NCBI GenBank assembly: GCA_018648805.1 | Contig: JABGQM010000006.1 | Coordinates: 62,001 to 126,000, forward strand | Length of the DNA stretch: 64,000 nucleotides | DNA from: Verrucomicrobiota bacterium | GTDB lineage: Bacteria; Verrucomicrobiota; Kiritimatiellia; UBA8416; JABMPJ01 | Reading direction: 5' to 3' | Part shown: positions 1 to 8,082 of the stretch, one piece after another | How the letters are laid out: every line of letters starts with the position of its first letter | How positions within the stretch are numbered: position 1 is the stretch's first letter | The notes under the pieces: model-generated | What the model saw: the letters and a program-made list of their open reading frames with translations, nothing else | Told to the model about the DNA's origin: nothing | Databases searched by the model: none | Position numbers and translations under genes: made by a program

Positions 1-2
1 GT

Positions 3-821
3 CGCTTCTGGATATCACAGTTCACCCATGCGGAAGCCGGTGGGGGCATCCCGAATGTCTACGCGCTGTATGATGAGGCCGATACGTTGGGGTTCGGCCC
101 TGAGAAAGGCAAGGGTTGGCTCAAGACATGGGGCACGTGGGGACATACCCCGGCCAAGGCGGTGCGGAGTGTGCGCTGCTATCTCGCCCACACCGCGTAC
201 TATCTGCAGGGATGGCCCTGGCGGCTTTCGCTGATGTTGGTTCCCCTCCCTCTGCTCCTGTGCCGGCACCGCAGACGTTACCTGTTGCTGGGGGCGCTCA
301 TGCTCGTGCTTGTGGTGGGTCACATGGCGTACTGGGCCACGCAGCACATCGGCTATGGTGCGCGCTACTGGTTTACAGCCGTGCCCCTTGCGGCGGTGCT
401 GTCGGGTGTGGGCCTCATGGCACTGGTGGCCTCCGGTCGGCGCCCCGCGGCGCGGTCGGCCGGGGCGGGCGGCCTGCTCAGCCTGTTGTGCGTGGCAGGG
501 CTCATGCTATGGAACGCGACGGTCTATATGCCTAAACGGTTGCGCGAAGCGCGTCAGTACGGCAATGTCACGGCCGATCTGCACCGCGAGGTGGTGCGCC
601 GGGGACTGCAGCAGGCCGTGGTGTTTGTGCGTACCGAGGACCTGCTCTTCAATGATGGGTTCTTCATGAACGATCCCGCGCTCAAGAGTGGACCGGTTTT
701 TGCGCGTGACCTGGGGGCGCGGAATCGCGAACTGCTGGATGCTTTTCCCGGCTACGAGGGGTATGTGTGGGACAAGGTCGACCTGCGGCCATTGACGGTC
801 GCCGACGGAGAGTCGCCGTGA
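3..821 (+). CDS. C-terminal part of membrane glycosyltransferase (GT-C / ArnT-like), 5' end outside window
   Basis: The reading frame is open from the window edge, so the N-terminal catalytic half is missing. The visible 272 residues hold about four hydrophobic segments (near RLSLMLVPLPLLLC, RYLLLGALMLVLVVG, YWFTAVPLAAVLSGVG and GLLSLLCVAGLML) and a soluble tail, as at the end of GT39/GT83-type lipid-linked sugar transferases. The downstream genes are arnB-, arnC-, arnD- and arnA-like, and the next gene overlaps the stop. The natural inference is an ArnT-like enzyme that moves the amino sugar from undecaprenyl phosphate to an envelope acceptor. The family call is from architecture and context; the substrate is inferred. 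Confidence 0.6.
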   Translation, partial: RFWISQFTHAEAGGGIPNVYALYDEADTLGFGPEKGKGWLKTWGTWGHTPAKAVRSVRCYLAHTAYYLQGWPWRLSLMLVPLPLLLCRHRRRYLLLGALMLVLVVGHMAYWATQHIGYGARYWFTAVPLAAVLSGVGLMALVASGRRPAARSAGAGGLLSLLCVAGLMLWNATVYMPKRLREARQYGNVTADLHREVVRRGLQQAVVFVRTEDLLFNDGFFMNDPALKSGPVFARDLGARNRELLDAFPGYEGYVWDKVDLRPLTVADGESP

Positions 822-2014
822 AGGCGTCCGCCTGTGATCGCCCGGCTCTGGAGGGGGGCACACCGCTGCGCCGTGAGCGGCTGCCGCTCTTCTTTGCGCA
901 GGTATCCGAGGAGGCGATCCGGGATGTGGGCGAGGTATTGCGCTCCGGCTGGCTGGCCACGGGCGCTCACGTTGATACGTTTGAAACCCGGTTTGCGGCC
1001 TACGTGGGTGTCGCGCATGCGGTCGCACTGACCTCGGGAACGCAGGCCCTCGAGTTGGCGCTTGAAGCGATGGGGGTCGGGGATGGCGATGACGTTATAA
1101 CCACGCCTCTCACGTTCGTGGCCACGGCGCATGCCATTATGAACCGCGGCGCACGGCCGGTCCTGGTGGATATCGATCGCACCACGTGGACGCTCGATGC
1201 CGCGCGACTGGAAGCCGCCATTACGCCGCGCTCGCGCTGTATACTGCCTGTTCATTTTGCCGGCCGGCCGAGTGACATGGCGGGTATCGCGGCACAGGCC
1301 TCGGCCCATGGACTGCCGGTGCTGGGCGATGGTGCCCACGCCATCGAGGCCCGGGCCGAGGGTCGTAATCTCGCCACGTGGGGCACGGCCAACGCCTACA
1401 GTTTTCACCCCTGCAAGGCGCTTACGACGGGCGAGGGCGGCATGGTTGTGACCCATGATGCCGCCCTGGCTGAACGTGTCAGGAAACTTCGGTTTCACGG
1501 ATTGGTCGTGGCTGAGGCGGGTTCCGCGTGGGCGCGCGATGTCACCGGCCCCGGCCATAAGGCCAACATGAGCAACCTGCAGGCCGTTCTGGGCCTGCGA
1601 CAGCTTGAGCATCTCGAGTCGCGTTATGCACATCGCTGCGCACTGGTCGCACGCTACCGTCATGGCCTGCAGGATGTGGGCGCCTTCGAGCTGCCGGCGC
1701 CCTGTCAGCCCTCACAGCGCCACGCCTGGCACCTGTTCACTATTCTTCTCAAACCGGAGACGTTGCGCATCGACCGTCAGACGCTTATCTCGGCCATGGC
1801 CAGCGAGAATATCGAGGTGGGCATTCACTATCGGCCGTTGCATTGTCTTAGCTATCTTCAGGATCGTTATGGTTTCACCGCGCAGAGTTGCCCCGTGGCG
1901 ACGGATGTGGCCGGTCGTATCCTCTCGCTGCCCCTGCATGCGGCGATGCGTGAGGCGGATGTCGATACGGTCGTGGCGGCCCTGGCCAGAGTGGCGGACT
2001 ACTATGCACGCTGA
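818..2014 (+). CDS. arnB: DegT/DnrJ/EryC1 (ArnB-like) PLP aminotransferase
   Basis: Predicted 398-residue fold-type I aminotransferase of the sugar-nucleotide class. ArnB converts UDP-4-keto-pentose to UDP-Ara4N with glutamate as donor. The family signatures are visible: the N-terminal SGWLATGAHVDTFE, the cofactor region LTSGTQALELAL, LVDID, the GDGAHAIEA stretch with the PLP-phenol-stacking Asp, and FHPCK with the Schiff-base lysine near residue 200. I chose the GTG at 818 because GGAG lies seven bases upstream and the codon overlaps the preceding stop (GTGA); an ATG at 767 would run far into the upstream gene. It is the second gene of the arn-like operon. Confidence 0.85.
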   Translation: MKASACDRPALEGGTPLRRERLPLFFAQVSEEAIRDVGEVLRSGWLATGAHVDTFETRFAAYVGVAHAVALTSGTQALELALEAMGVGDGDDVITTPLTFVATAHAIMNRGARPVLVDIDRTTWTLDAARLEAAITPRSRCILPVHFAGRPSDMAGIAAQASAHGLPVLGDGAHAIEARAEGRNLATWGTANAYSFHPCKALTTGEGGMVVTHDAALAERVRKLRFHGLVVAEAGSAWARDVTGPGHKANMSNLQAVLGLRQLEHLESRYAHRCALVARYRHGLQDVGAFELPAPCQPSQRHAWHLFTILLKPETLRIDRQTLISAMASENIEVGIHYRPLHCLSYLQDRYGFTAQSCPVATDVAGRILSLPLHAAMREADVDTVVAALARVADYYAR

Positions 2015-2750
2015 ACAGAAACAGGATCCTCCCGACGTGGCCGTGGTGATTCCGGTGTACAACGAACGCGCCACGCTGCTCGATGTCGTCCAGGGCGTGG
2101 TGGATGTTCTGGCCCGGCGCCGCGAGCGTGGGCATGTGTGGGTGGTCAATGATGGCAGCAGTGATTGGGATGAGGCGGTGGCGCATGCCGTGACCGCATG
2201 CGGGCCGGTCAGTGTGGTGACCCGGCCGGTCAACCAGGGCAAAGGCGCCGTTCTGAACTGGGCCTTTCATCATGTGCAGGCCGCCTGCATGGTGGTGATC
2301 GATGCTGATGGGGAGTACCTTCCCTCGGATATCCCCGCTCTTCTGGATCCCATCATGGCCAATCAGGCCGACTGGGTTATGGGCGTGCGCTATGGCTTCG
2401 GCCGGTCGCGCCCATCCCAGTACCTGGCCACCTACTGGGTTAACCGACTGGTCTCGGGCTGGTTCAATGTTCTGGCGCGTCAGAGCACGACGGATCTTCT
2501 GACCGGATTGTATGCCTTCCGCACAGCCTGCGTCGCGTCGGTCGAGCTTGTCGAACAGCGCTTTGCCTATACGCCGGAACTGGTGTGGAAGGTGTTGAAC
2601 ACCGCGCAGCCACGTTGGCTGGATGTGCCTGCATCCTATCGCTTTCGAGGCTATGCCCAGGGCAAGACGATTCGCTGGTGGGAGACCTTTACGATCCTGG
2701 CCGCCATCTGGCGATACCGCCGGGCTACGGGGGGCAATGGTCATGCGTGA
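2004..2750 (+). CDS. Family 2 glycosyltransferase (ArnC/DPM1-like), soluble form
   Basis: A 248-residue GT-A fold transferase. It shows VVIPVYNER at the start, the nucleotide-binding VNDGSSDWD, NQGKGAVLNWA, the metal-binding VIDADGEY, and the acceptor-side region DLLTGLYAFR. In the Arn pathway, ArnC links the formylated aminosugar to undecaprenyl phosphate on the cytoplasmic face. Classical ArnC (about 320 residues) ends in two membrane helices that are absent here, so this copy must bind the membrane peripherally or rely on a partner. The ATG at 2004 overlaps the arnB stop by 11 bases. Function is inferred from operon context. Confidence 0.75.
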   Translation: MHAEQKQDPPDVAVVIPVYNERATLLDVVQGVVDVLARRRERGHVWVVNDGSSDWDEAVAHAVTACGPVSVVTRPVNQGKGAVLNWAFHHVQAACMVVIDADGEYLPSDIPALLDPIMANQADWVMGVRYGFGRSRPSQYLATYWVNRLVSGWFNVLARQSTTDLLTGLYAFRTACVASVELVEQRFAYTPELVWKVLNTAQPRWLDVPASYRFRGYAQGKTIRWWETFTILAAIWRYRRATGGNGHA

Positions 2751-3657
2751 GACCGGGCGCCCTGCACTCCGGGTGGATGTTGATTTCAGGGCGGGCATGC
2801 GCCGGGCCGTTCCACGTATGGCTGCGCTACTGGCACAGCACGACATGCAGGCCACGTTCTTCCTCGTGACCCGGTTGGCGGGCGGGCGCACCTGGTTGCG
2901 CAAGGCGGTCCGGCCGGCAGTGTTAAAGCGCTGGCTGCGAATCGGGGCCTGGCGCATAGCCGGGCAGATGGGGGCGTGGGATGCGTTGCGTGGGCGGGGG
3001 CGTGGGGCCGCCCACGGTGAGTTGTTGGCCCAAACCTGCGCACAGCTCTGGGCAGAGGGACACGAAGTGGGGGTCCACGGATTTGATCATGAGTGGTGGG
3101 TCGACGAGGTGTGGCACGCACCGACAGCGCAGCTGCGCGAGGAGATCGGCCGCGCCTATGATGCCTTGCGCCATGCGACCGGCCGCGCTGACGTCGCCTG
3201 GGCCTCGCCCGGCTGGCGCACCACCGATGGCGTCCTGCAGGCCTTGGTCGAGCGTGGCGTGCCGTACCTGGCTGAATGTTGGGGGAGGACGCCTTTCCGT
3301 ACGCGCCTGGCCGACGGCAGTTGCCTGGATACCCCGCATCTGCCGATCACGGCGCCATCAGCGGAATCGATGCAAGGGCGGTCTGACGAGGAGATCGCCG
3401 TGACCATCGCCGCGGCCTGCACTGCGCATCCGTGCACCGTCTGCTGCCTGCATGACTACTATGAGGGGGTGCTGCGACCGGGCCTGCTGGCGGCGTTGGT
3501 GGAAGCCTTTGAGCGGCGCGGTCTGCGGCCGCAGACGCTGGCGGACGCCGCACGGCGGTGGGCCAGTCCTGTGGAGGCGCTACCGGTGGGGCAGGTGGGC
3601 AAGCGCGAAGTGTCCGGTTTTGTGGGGGCCGTTTCGGTGCAGGAGGGGGCCGGCTAA
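2743..3657 (+). CDS. arnD: ArnD-like polysaccharide deacetylase (undecaprenyl-P-Ara4FN deformylase)
   Basis: A 304-residue NodB-family hydrolase, close to the usual ArnD length (about 296). It starts with the metal-binding RVDVDF, has VPRMAALLAQHDMQATFF, then EVGVHGFDHEWW with the two metal-binding histidines, SPGWRTTDGVL, and CLHDYYEG near the C-terminus where the catalytic His lies. ArnD removes the formyl group from the lipid-linked sugar. ATGs at 2737 and 2743 are both in frame. I chose 2743 because the G-run ending at 2734 is then correctly spaced. The start overlaps the end of the preceding gene, which indicates translational coupling. Confidence 0.85.
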   Translation: MRETGRPALRVDVDFRAGMRRAVPRMAALLAQHDMQATFFLVTRLAGGRTWLRKAVRPAVLKRWLRIGAWRIAGQMGAWDALRGRGRGAAHGELLAQTCAQLWAEGHEVGVHGFDHEWWVDEVWHAPTAQLREEIGRAYDALRHATGRADVAWASPGWRTTDGVLQALVERGVPYLAECWGRTPFRTRLADGSCLDTPHLPITAPSAESMQGRSDEEIAVTIAAACTAHPCTVCCLHDYYEGVLRPGLLAALVEAFERRGLRPQTLADAARRWASPVEALPVGQVGKREVSGFVGAVSVQEGAG

Positions 3658-4580
3658 TGCGGGCGGTGGTTTTTGCCTACCATAACATGGGTGTGATCGG
3701 GCTGGAGGCACTTTGGCGCCACGGCATCGATACTACCCTCGTCCTCTCCCATCACGATGATCCGGGGGAGCAGTGCTGGTTTGCCTCGGTCGCCCAATGG
3801 TGCCGTGCACAGAGGATCGCGTGTGAGTGCCCCGTCGATGTCAACCGGCCGCAGTTGCAGTCTCGGATCGCCGCGTTGAAACCCGACATCCTATTTTCAT
3901 TCTTCTATCGGCGGCTGCTCAGTGATGCCCTCCTGCACGTGGCGCCATTGGGCGGACTCAACCTGCACGCCTCGCTGCTACCGGCCTACCGCGGGCGCTG
4001 CCCGGCCAACTGGGTTCTCGTCAACGGTGAAGCCCAGACGGGGGTCACGCTCCACCACATGGTGGCGCGGGCCGATGCGGGTGATGTGGTGGGGGCGGCG
4101 GCACTGCCGATTGAGAGCGATGACGATATCATGTCGCTCTATACCAAGCTCGAGGAAGCTGCCGAAGCGTTGCTGGACGAGCTGTTGCCGCTGGTGGTGG
4201 CGGGCCGGGCACCGCGCGTGCCGCAGGACGAACGGGCGGTCAGCACATACGGCGGCCGCCGGCCTGCGGATGGGCTGCTCGACTGGAGCCGGCCGGCGCA
4301 CACCCAGTACAATCTCGTGCGTGCCGTGACCGATCCCTATCCCGGGGCATTCAGTTTCCTGGACGGTGAGCGTCTCATGGTGTGGCGCGCGGCCGTTGAT
4401 CGCGGCCATGAACGGCTGGTTCCCGGTCGACTCGAGGTCACCGGCTCCGAGGTCCGCGTGGGCTGCACGGACGCCCCCCTGAAGCTGATGGATATCACTT
4501 GGAAGGGGCAGAGGATGAGCCGCCCGGGCCTCGTCCGTCTGCTCGCAAACTATGATGGGGCCATGCTGACCTCGGGTTGA
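3657..4580 (+). CDS. arnA: Methionyl-tRNA formyltransferase-like, ArnA formyltransferase domain only
   Basis: A 307-residue protein co-linear with the N-terminal formyltransferase half of ArnA. It has Asn102, His104 (in GGLNLHASLLP) and Asp140 (in RADAGD), the same numbers as the catalytic triad of the E. coli enzyme, plus YRGRCPANWVL and VTLHHM. It would formylate UDP-Ara4N using 10-formyltetrahydrofolate. The C-terminal UDP-glucuronate decarboxylase half of ArnA is absent, so that activity must be encoded elsewhere. A strong ribosome site (AGGAGGGGG) precedes the start, which overlaps the arnD stop as TAATG. It is the last gene of the operon. Confidence 0.85.
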   Translation: MRAVVFAYHNMGVIGLEALWRHGIDTTLVLSHHDDPGEQCWFASVAQWCRAQRIACECPVDVNRPQLQSRIAALKPDILFSFFYRRLLSDALLHVAPLGGLNLHASLLPAYRGRCPANWVLVNGEAQTGVTLHHMVARADAGDVVGAAALPIESDDDIMSLYTKLEEAAEALLDELLPLVVAGRAPRVPQDERAVSTYGGRRPADGLLDWSRPAHTQYNLVRAVTDPYPGAFSFLDGERLMVWRAAVDRGHERLVPGRLEVTGSEVRVGCTDAPLKLMDITWKGQRMSRPGLVRLLANYDGAMLTSG

Positions 4581-4685
4581 CCCCTGTCCAATAATGCGAC
4601 ACAATCGGCGCGTTGAGAAGTCATCCGTATTGCAGAAGTGCGAAAAACGGAGATGAAAAGGGGGTAGGCCATCCCGTGGTGGCTG

Positions 4686-4703
4686 TTGGTACGGCATGTG
4701 CTA
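4686..4703 (+). promoter_or_regulatory. Candidate sigma-54 promoter of the prepilin-like cluster
   Basis: TTGGTACG-N4-GTGCT matches the sigma-54 -24/-12 consensus (TTGGCACG-N4-TTGCT) at all but two positions, with GG and GC ten bases apart. It lies 40 bases upstream of the first prepilin gene, a suitable distance for a short leader. Pilin promoters are often sigma-54 dependent. No activator gene is in the window. Confidence 0.5.
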
Positions 4704-4742
4704 CTACTAAGGGGCGGCTCCAGTGATGGGGAGGGGTGTATC

Positions 4743-5159
4743 ATGTTAAGACGCGACAACAGGAAGGGTAGGCGAGACGGTTTCACGATCGTTGAGGCCG
4801 TTATTGCCTCTGTGATCTTCTTCGTTATCACCGGCTCGTTCATCGCCGCTTACCTCTCGGCCATGCGAACCCACATGATGGCGACCGATCTTTACAGGGC
4901 CACGTGTATCGCGCGGAATCGGATTCAGCGCGCACGTACACTGGACTACGGAAGCTTATCGCTTCTGGGGGAGCAGGATGCCGCGGTGGACGAGCTTGGA
5001 AACGTCGTTCAGGGCGGGGCTTTCCGGCGTACGACCGTCGTCAGCGCCACGACACCCGCGTGCACGCGTATTGCTGTGACTGTTCAGTTCCCGATTCCCA
5101 ATGGCCGGGTGACGACGAATGGCGTTGACGTCGCCACCATGATCACGGAGGGCATGTAA
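4743..5159 (+). CDS. Prepilin-like protein with N-terminal methylation motif
   Basis: A 138-residue type IV pilin/type II pseudopilin-like protein. A short basic leader (LRRDNRKGRRDG) is followed by FTIVEAVIASVIFFVITG, which has the Gly/Phe prepilin peptidase site, Glu at +5 and a hydrophobic helix. The C-terminal body is short and matches no family I know, so it is probably a minor pseudopilin. The ATG at 4743 follows GGGAGGGG; an upstream in-frame ATG at 4686 would place about 19 extra residues before the leader and overlaps the promoter. It is first in a three-gene cluster and its stop overlaps the next start. Confidence 0.75.
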   Translation: MLRRDNRKGRRDGFTIVEAVIASVIFFVITGSFIAAYLSAMRTHMMATDLYRATCIARNRIQRARTLDYGSLSLLGEQDAAVDELGNVVQGGAFRRTTVVSATTPACTRIAVTVQFPIPNGRVTTNGVDVATMITEGM

Positions 5160-8068
5160 TGGCCCCACTACGGAACAACCAGGCAGACCGGCGCGGGTTT
5201 ACGCTGACCGAAGTCATGATCGCAGCGGCCATTACGGTTCTGGTGGTGAGCGGTGTCTTCTCCGTATTCATTCAGGGGATGCGGGTTTGGGAACGTGAGT
5301 CAATCATGGGTGAGCTCAACATGGACCTTGAGTTGGCCCTCGAGCGGATTCGGGCCGACCTCAGGCTCTCGAGTGTCGGTATTGGATTGATGTCCTTCTA
5401 TCCGGATGACGGCAGTGATTTCACGGCGATCAGCCTTCCCCTTTCGGACGATACCGACAACGATGGCTTGCTCGATCGTGAGGCGGATGGGCGTATTCTC
5501 TGGAATCGGACCGTGATCTACCATGTGCGGCCCGGTTCGCCCGACAAACTCCTGCGTACCGAGTTCTGGCCGCGCAATACCAACGCCGTGCCTGCCGATT
5601 TCTACGCTCAGCTCGAAAAGGTTGTGGCGGCCACGAGCCCTGCCGAGATTGCCGCTGCCACGATGCCGGGCGAGCAGGTGCGCAGCAAGGTGGTATTCGA
5701 AAACCTGGTCGACCTGGTCTTTCGTCCGCCCGAAGCCAACTACGACTGCTATGCCCCGGTGCGCACCAAGGGCCGCACCTTTAACTGGGGGAGTGTCGTG
5801 CTGGATGGTGGCATGCACACCCTCTCGTTTACCGCCCTGGCCAACAACCCGGCCAGCACGGGCTTCAATATAGAGGTCGATCGCATCCGCCTCAGCAACT
5901 CGGGCAGCGATCGCGAGGGCGAGATCTACGTGCCGGCCAACACCCATCCGACCTCGCCGATGTATACGCATTCGGTCTCGGGTATGACCGTCAGCGCTGC
6001 ACAGCGCAGTTCCGGCTGGACCTTCAGCGGCAACTGTGCGGCCGTGGCGGCAAGCGCGACGTCAGGATCGATTCTGGAGTTCGATATCTACAACGATCTC
6101 TGGTGCGACAGCAATTTTGATAATCCTGGCTCAATCATCAGCAGCAACTGTAGCGCCAAGTTCGATCACTCTTTCACGAACGTAAACCCCTACATTCCCG
6201 ATGTGGTGGTCACCATGGACAAGGGAATCGCCTGGACCGCCAACAGCGTTGCGGATAGCGAGGCCACCGAGTTGATCGCCGGCCGGCAACTGCAGGTCAC
6301 CAATATCATCTACGGCGGATCCAACGTGCTTTCGGCCATAAACCTCAACGGCAAATGGGCGCGTCTGCAATTCCAGGGGGGGCTGGGGGCGCCGACATAC
6401 ATCACGAATGTGTTCCTCGTCGATAGGCTCACCGGCACGGCGGATGCTGTGACGTTCAATGATGGAGATGCCGCGGCTTTCGTCCCGTCACTGGGAACCC
6501 TCTGGAGTGACTGGGTTCCGGACTTTGTAATCAACCGCGACCAGGACTACCACGTCGCGTTCCAGATCGGGGGGCAGGGCGACCTGGACCTGGACCTGTT
6601 TGTGGGCGGGAGTTCCGGCCAGATTCTCCACCACGAGAACATCGGGACGCCCCTGCTGCCGGCGTGGGGCGGTGGCGATAGCAGTTGGGGCGGTGTCGAT
6701 TACGGATCCTATTGTGGTGTTGCGTTCGTGGATATCGATTCCGATGGCGACCAGGATCTCTTCATGGGGGGCTGGTCGGTCGGCGAGATCCAGTTCTTCG
6801 AGAACCAGGGCTCTGTCGCGGTGCCCAACATGGTGCTGGTGGATAGCTATTGGAAGGGCATTCAACATCCACTGAGCCGTCCTGTATTCGCCGATATCGA
6901 TGCCGATGGCGATTACGACTTCTTTGCGGGGGGGCAGAACGGCTACCTGGAGTTTGTTGAGAACACCGGTACGCCTTCCGAGCCGAGCTGGGGCCCGGTC
7001 GATACCTCCTGGATGGATCTGCGCGTCCTCCGCCAGGATAACCCGTGGATGTTCAACCACTTTTCCGCCCCGGCCTTTGCCGACATCGATGCCGACGGCG
7101 ACCTTGACCTGTTCATGGGGCGCTACGATCCCGGAGACATCACCATGTTTGAGAACACCGGCACACCCTCCGTGCCGGCCTTTGGTGTTACCAACAGCCC
7201 CTACGCCGGACTCAGTGTCGGACTCTCAAGCACCCCGGCCTTTGGCGATATCGATGGCGATGGCGACCTTGATCTGCTGGTAGGCGACTACGACGGCACG
7301 GTCACGCTGTTTGAGAATACGGGGGATGCAGCCAACGCGGTATGGGGCGTGACCAATGCCAACTACAACGGCATCGACGTGGGGTCGTGGAGCACGCCCG
7401 TGTTCTGTAACATCAACCCCGACCTGAACAGTTTGTGGAAAGAGGTCACTGCGTCGGGAACGGTGGCTTACGTGGATGGGGTGGCCACGAATACCTGTAT
7501 CGCGCTGGCGAAGCTCGAGGTTGGCTATCCTGAGACGGCCGTGTTCCGGTCGGGCATCTTTGATACGCGCATGCCGGCCCCCCAGTACCGTCAACTTAAC
7601 TGGACGCACGTGGAGGATTTCAGTGGGGGTGGCGATATTGATATCCGTGTACGCTCAAGCAATCTGGCGGATATGTCTGATTTGACAGATGCCGACTGGC
7701 AGGACGCGCGTTTCGGGGATGACGGCCATTTTCAGGGCAACATCGGCAACAATCTCTCGTCGCTGTCCCGTAAACAGTACGTGCAATACGAAGCCCTGTT
7801 TCGCTGTTTTAAATCGGAGGCGCACACGAACGATGCTACCGCCATTCTGCGCGATGTCACGATCGACTGGCCCGGGCCAACCGGACTGGTGGACCTGATG
7901 GTCGACTTCGGGAAGGGCCCCGACTGCGCGATCATCAATGCCACGGTCGATGGGCGTCCCTTCGTCAAGGGGGTCAGCTTGGAGATGGAGATTTACAAAC
8001 AGGGCCGCACGGGGCTGCAGAGCACCATGGGTGTGCTGGAAGTGCGGCCGTTGAATACAGGTAAGTAA
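5159..8068 (+). CDS. Giant prepilin-like protein with FG-GAP/VCBS beta-propeller repeats
   Basis: A 969-residue protein. Residues 10-36 are a prepilin leader and helix (RRGFTLTEVMIAAAITVLVV) of the GspJ/PulJ kind. Residues 40-230 look like a pseudopilin body. From about residue 470 to 740 there are at least five repeats of about 55 residues, each with a calcium-binding D-x-D-x-D-G-D loop (DIDSDGDQD, DIDADGDYD, DIDADGDLD, DIDGDGDLD) and ENTGTP-type spacers, as in FG-GAP/VCBS propellers. The tail (740-969) is a beta-rich domain without a family I recognise. The ATG overlaps the upstream stop. A pilus-tip adhesin or cargo-binding pseudopilin is an inference. Confidence 0.8.
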   Translation: MAPLRNNQADRRGFTLTEVMIAAAITVLVVSGVFSVFIQGMRVWERESIMGELNMDLELALERIRADLRLSSVGIGLMSFYPDDGSDFTAISLPLSDDTDNDGLLDREADGRILWNRTVIYHVRPGSPDKLLRTEFWPRNTNAVPADFYAQLEKVVAATSPAEIAAATMPGEQVRSKVVFENLVDLVFRPPEANYDCYAPVRTKGRTFNWGSVVLDGGMHTLSFTALANNPASTGFNIEVDRIRLSNSGSDREGEIYVPANTHPTSPMYTHSVSGMTVSAAQRSSGWTFSGNCAAVAASATSGSILEFDIYNDLWCDSNFDNPGSIISSNCSAKFDHSFTNVNPYIPDVVVTMDKGIAWTANSVADSEATELIAGRQLQVTNIIYGGSNVLSAINLNGKWARLQFQGGLGAPTYITNVFLVDRLTGTADAVTFNDGDAAAFVPSLGTLWSDWVPDFVINRDQDYHVAFQIGGQGDLDLDLFVGGSSGQILHHENIGTPLLPAWGGGDSSWGGVDYGSYCGVAFVDIDSDGDQDLFMGGWSVGEIQFFENQGSVAVPNMVLVDSYWKGIQHPLSRPVFADIDADGDYDFFAGGQNGYLEFVENTGTPSEPSWGPVDTSWMDLRVLRQDNPWMFNHFSAPAFADIDADGDLDLFMGRYDPGDITMFENTGTPSVPAFGVTNSPYAGLSVGLSSTPAFGDIDGDGDLDLLVGDYDGTVTLFENTGDAANAVWGVTNANYNGIDVGSWSTPVFCNINPDLNSLWKEVTASGTVAYVDGVATNTCIALAKLEVGYPETAVFRSGIFDTRMPAPQYRQLNWTHVEDFSGGGDIDIRVRSSNLADMSDLTDADWQDARFGDDGHFQGNIGNNLSSLSRKQYVQYEALFRCFKSEAHTNDATAILRDVTIDWPGPTGLVDLMVDFGKGPDCAIINATVDGRPFVKGVSLEMEIYKQGRTGLQSTMGVLEVRPLNTGK

Positions 8069-8082
8069 AGGGAGGTGACACG

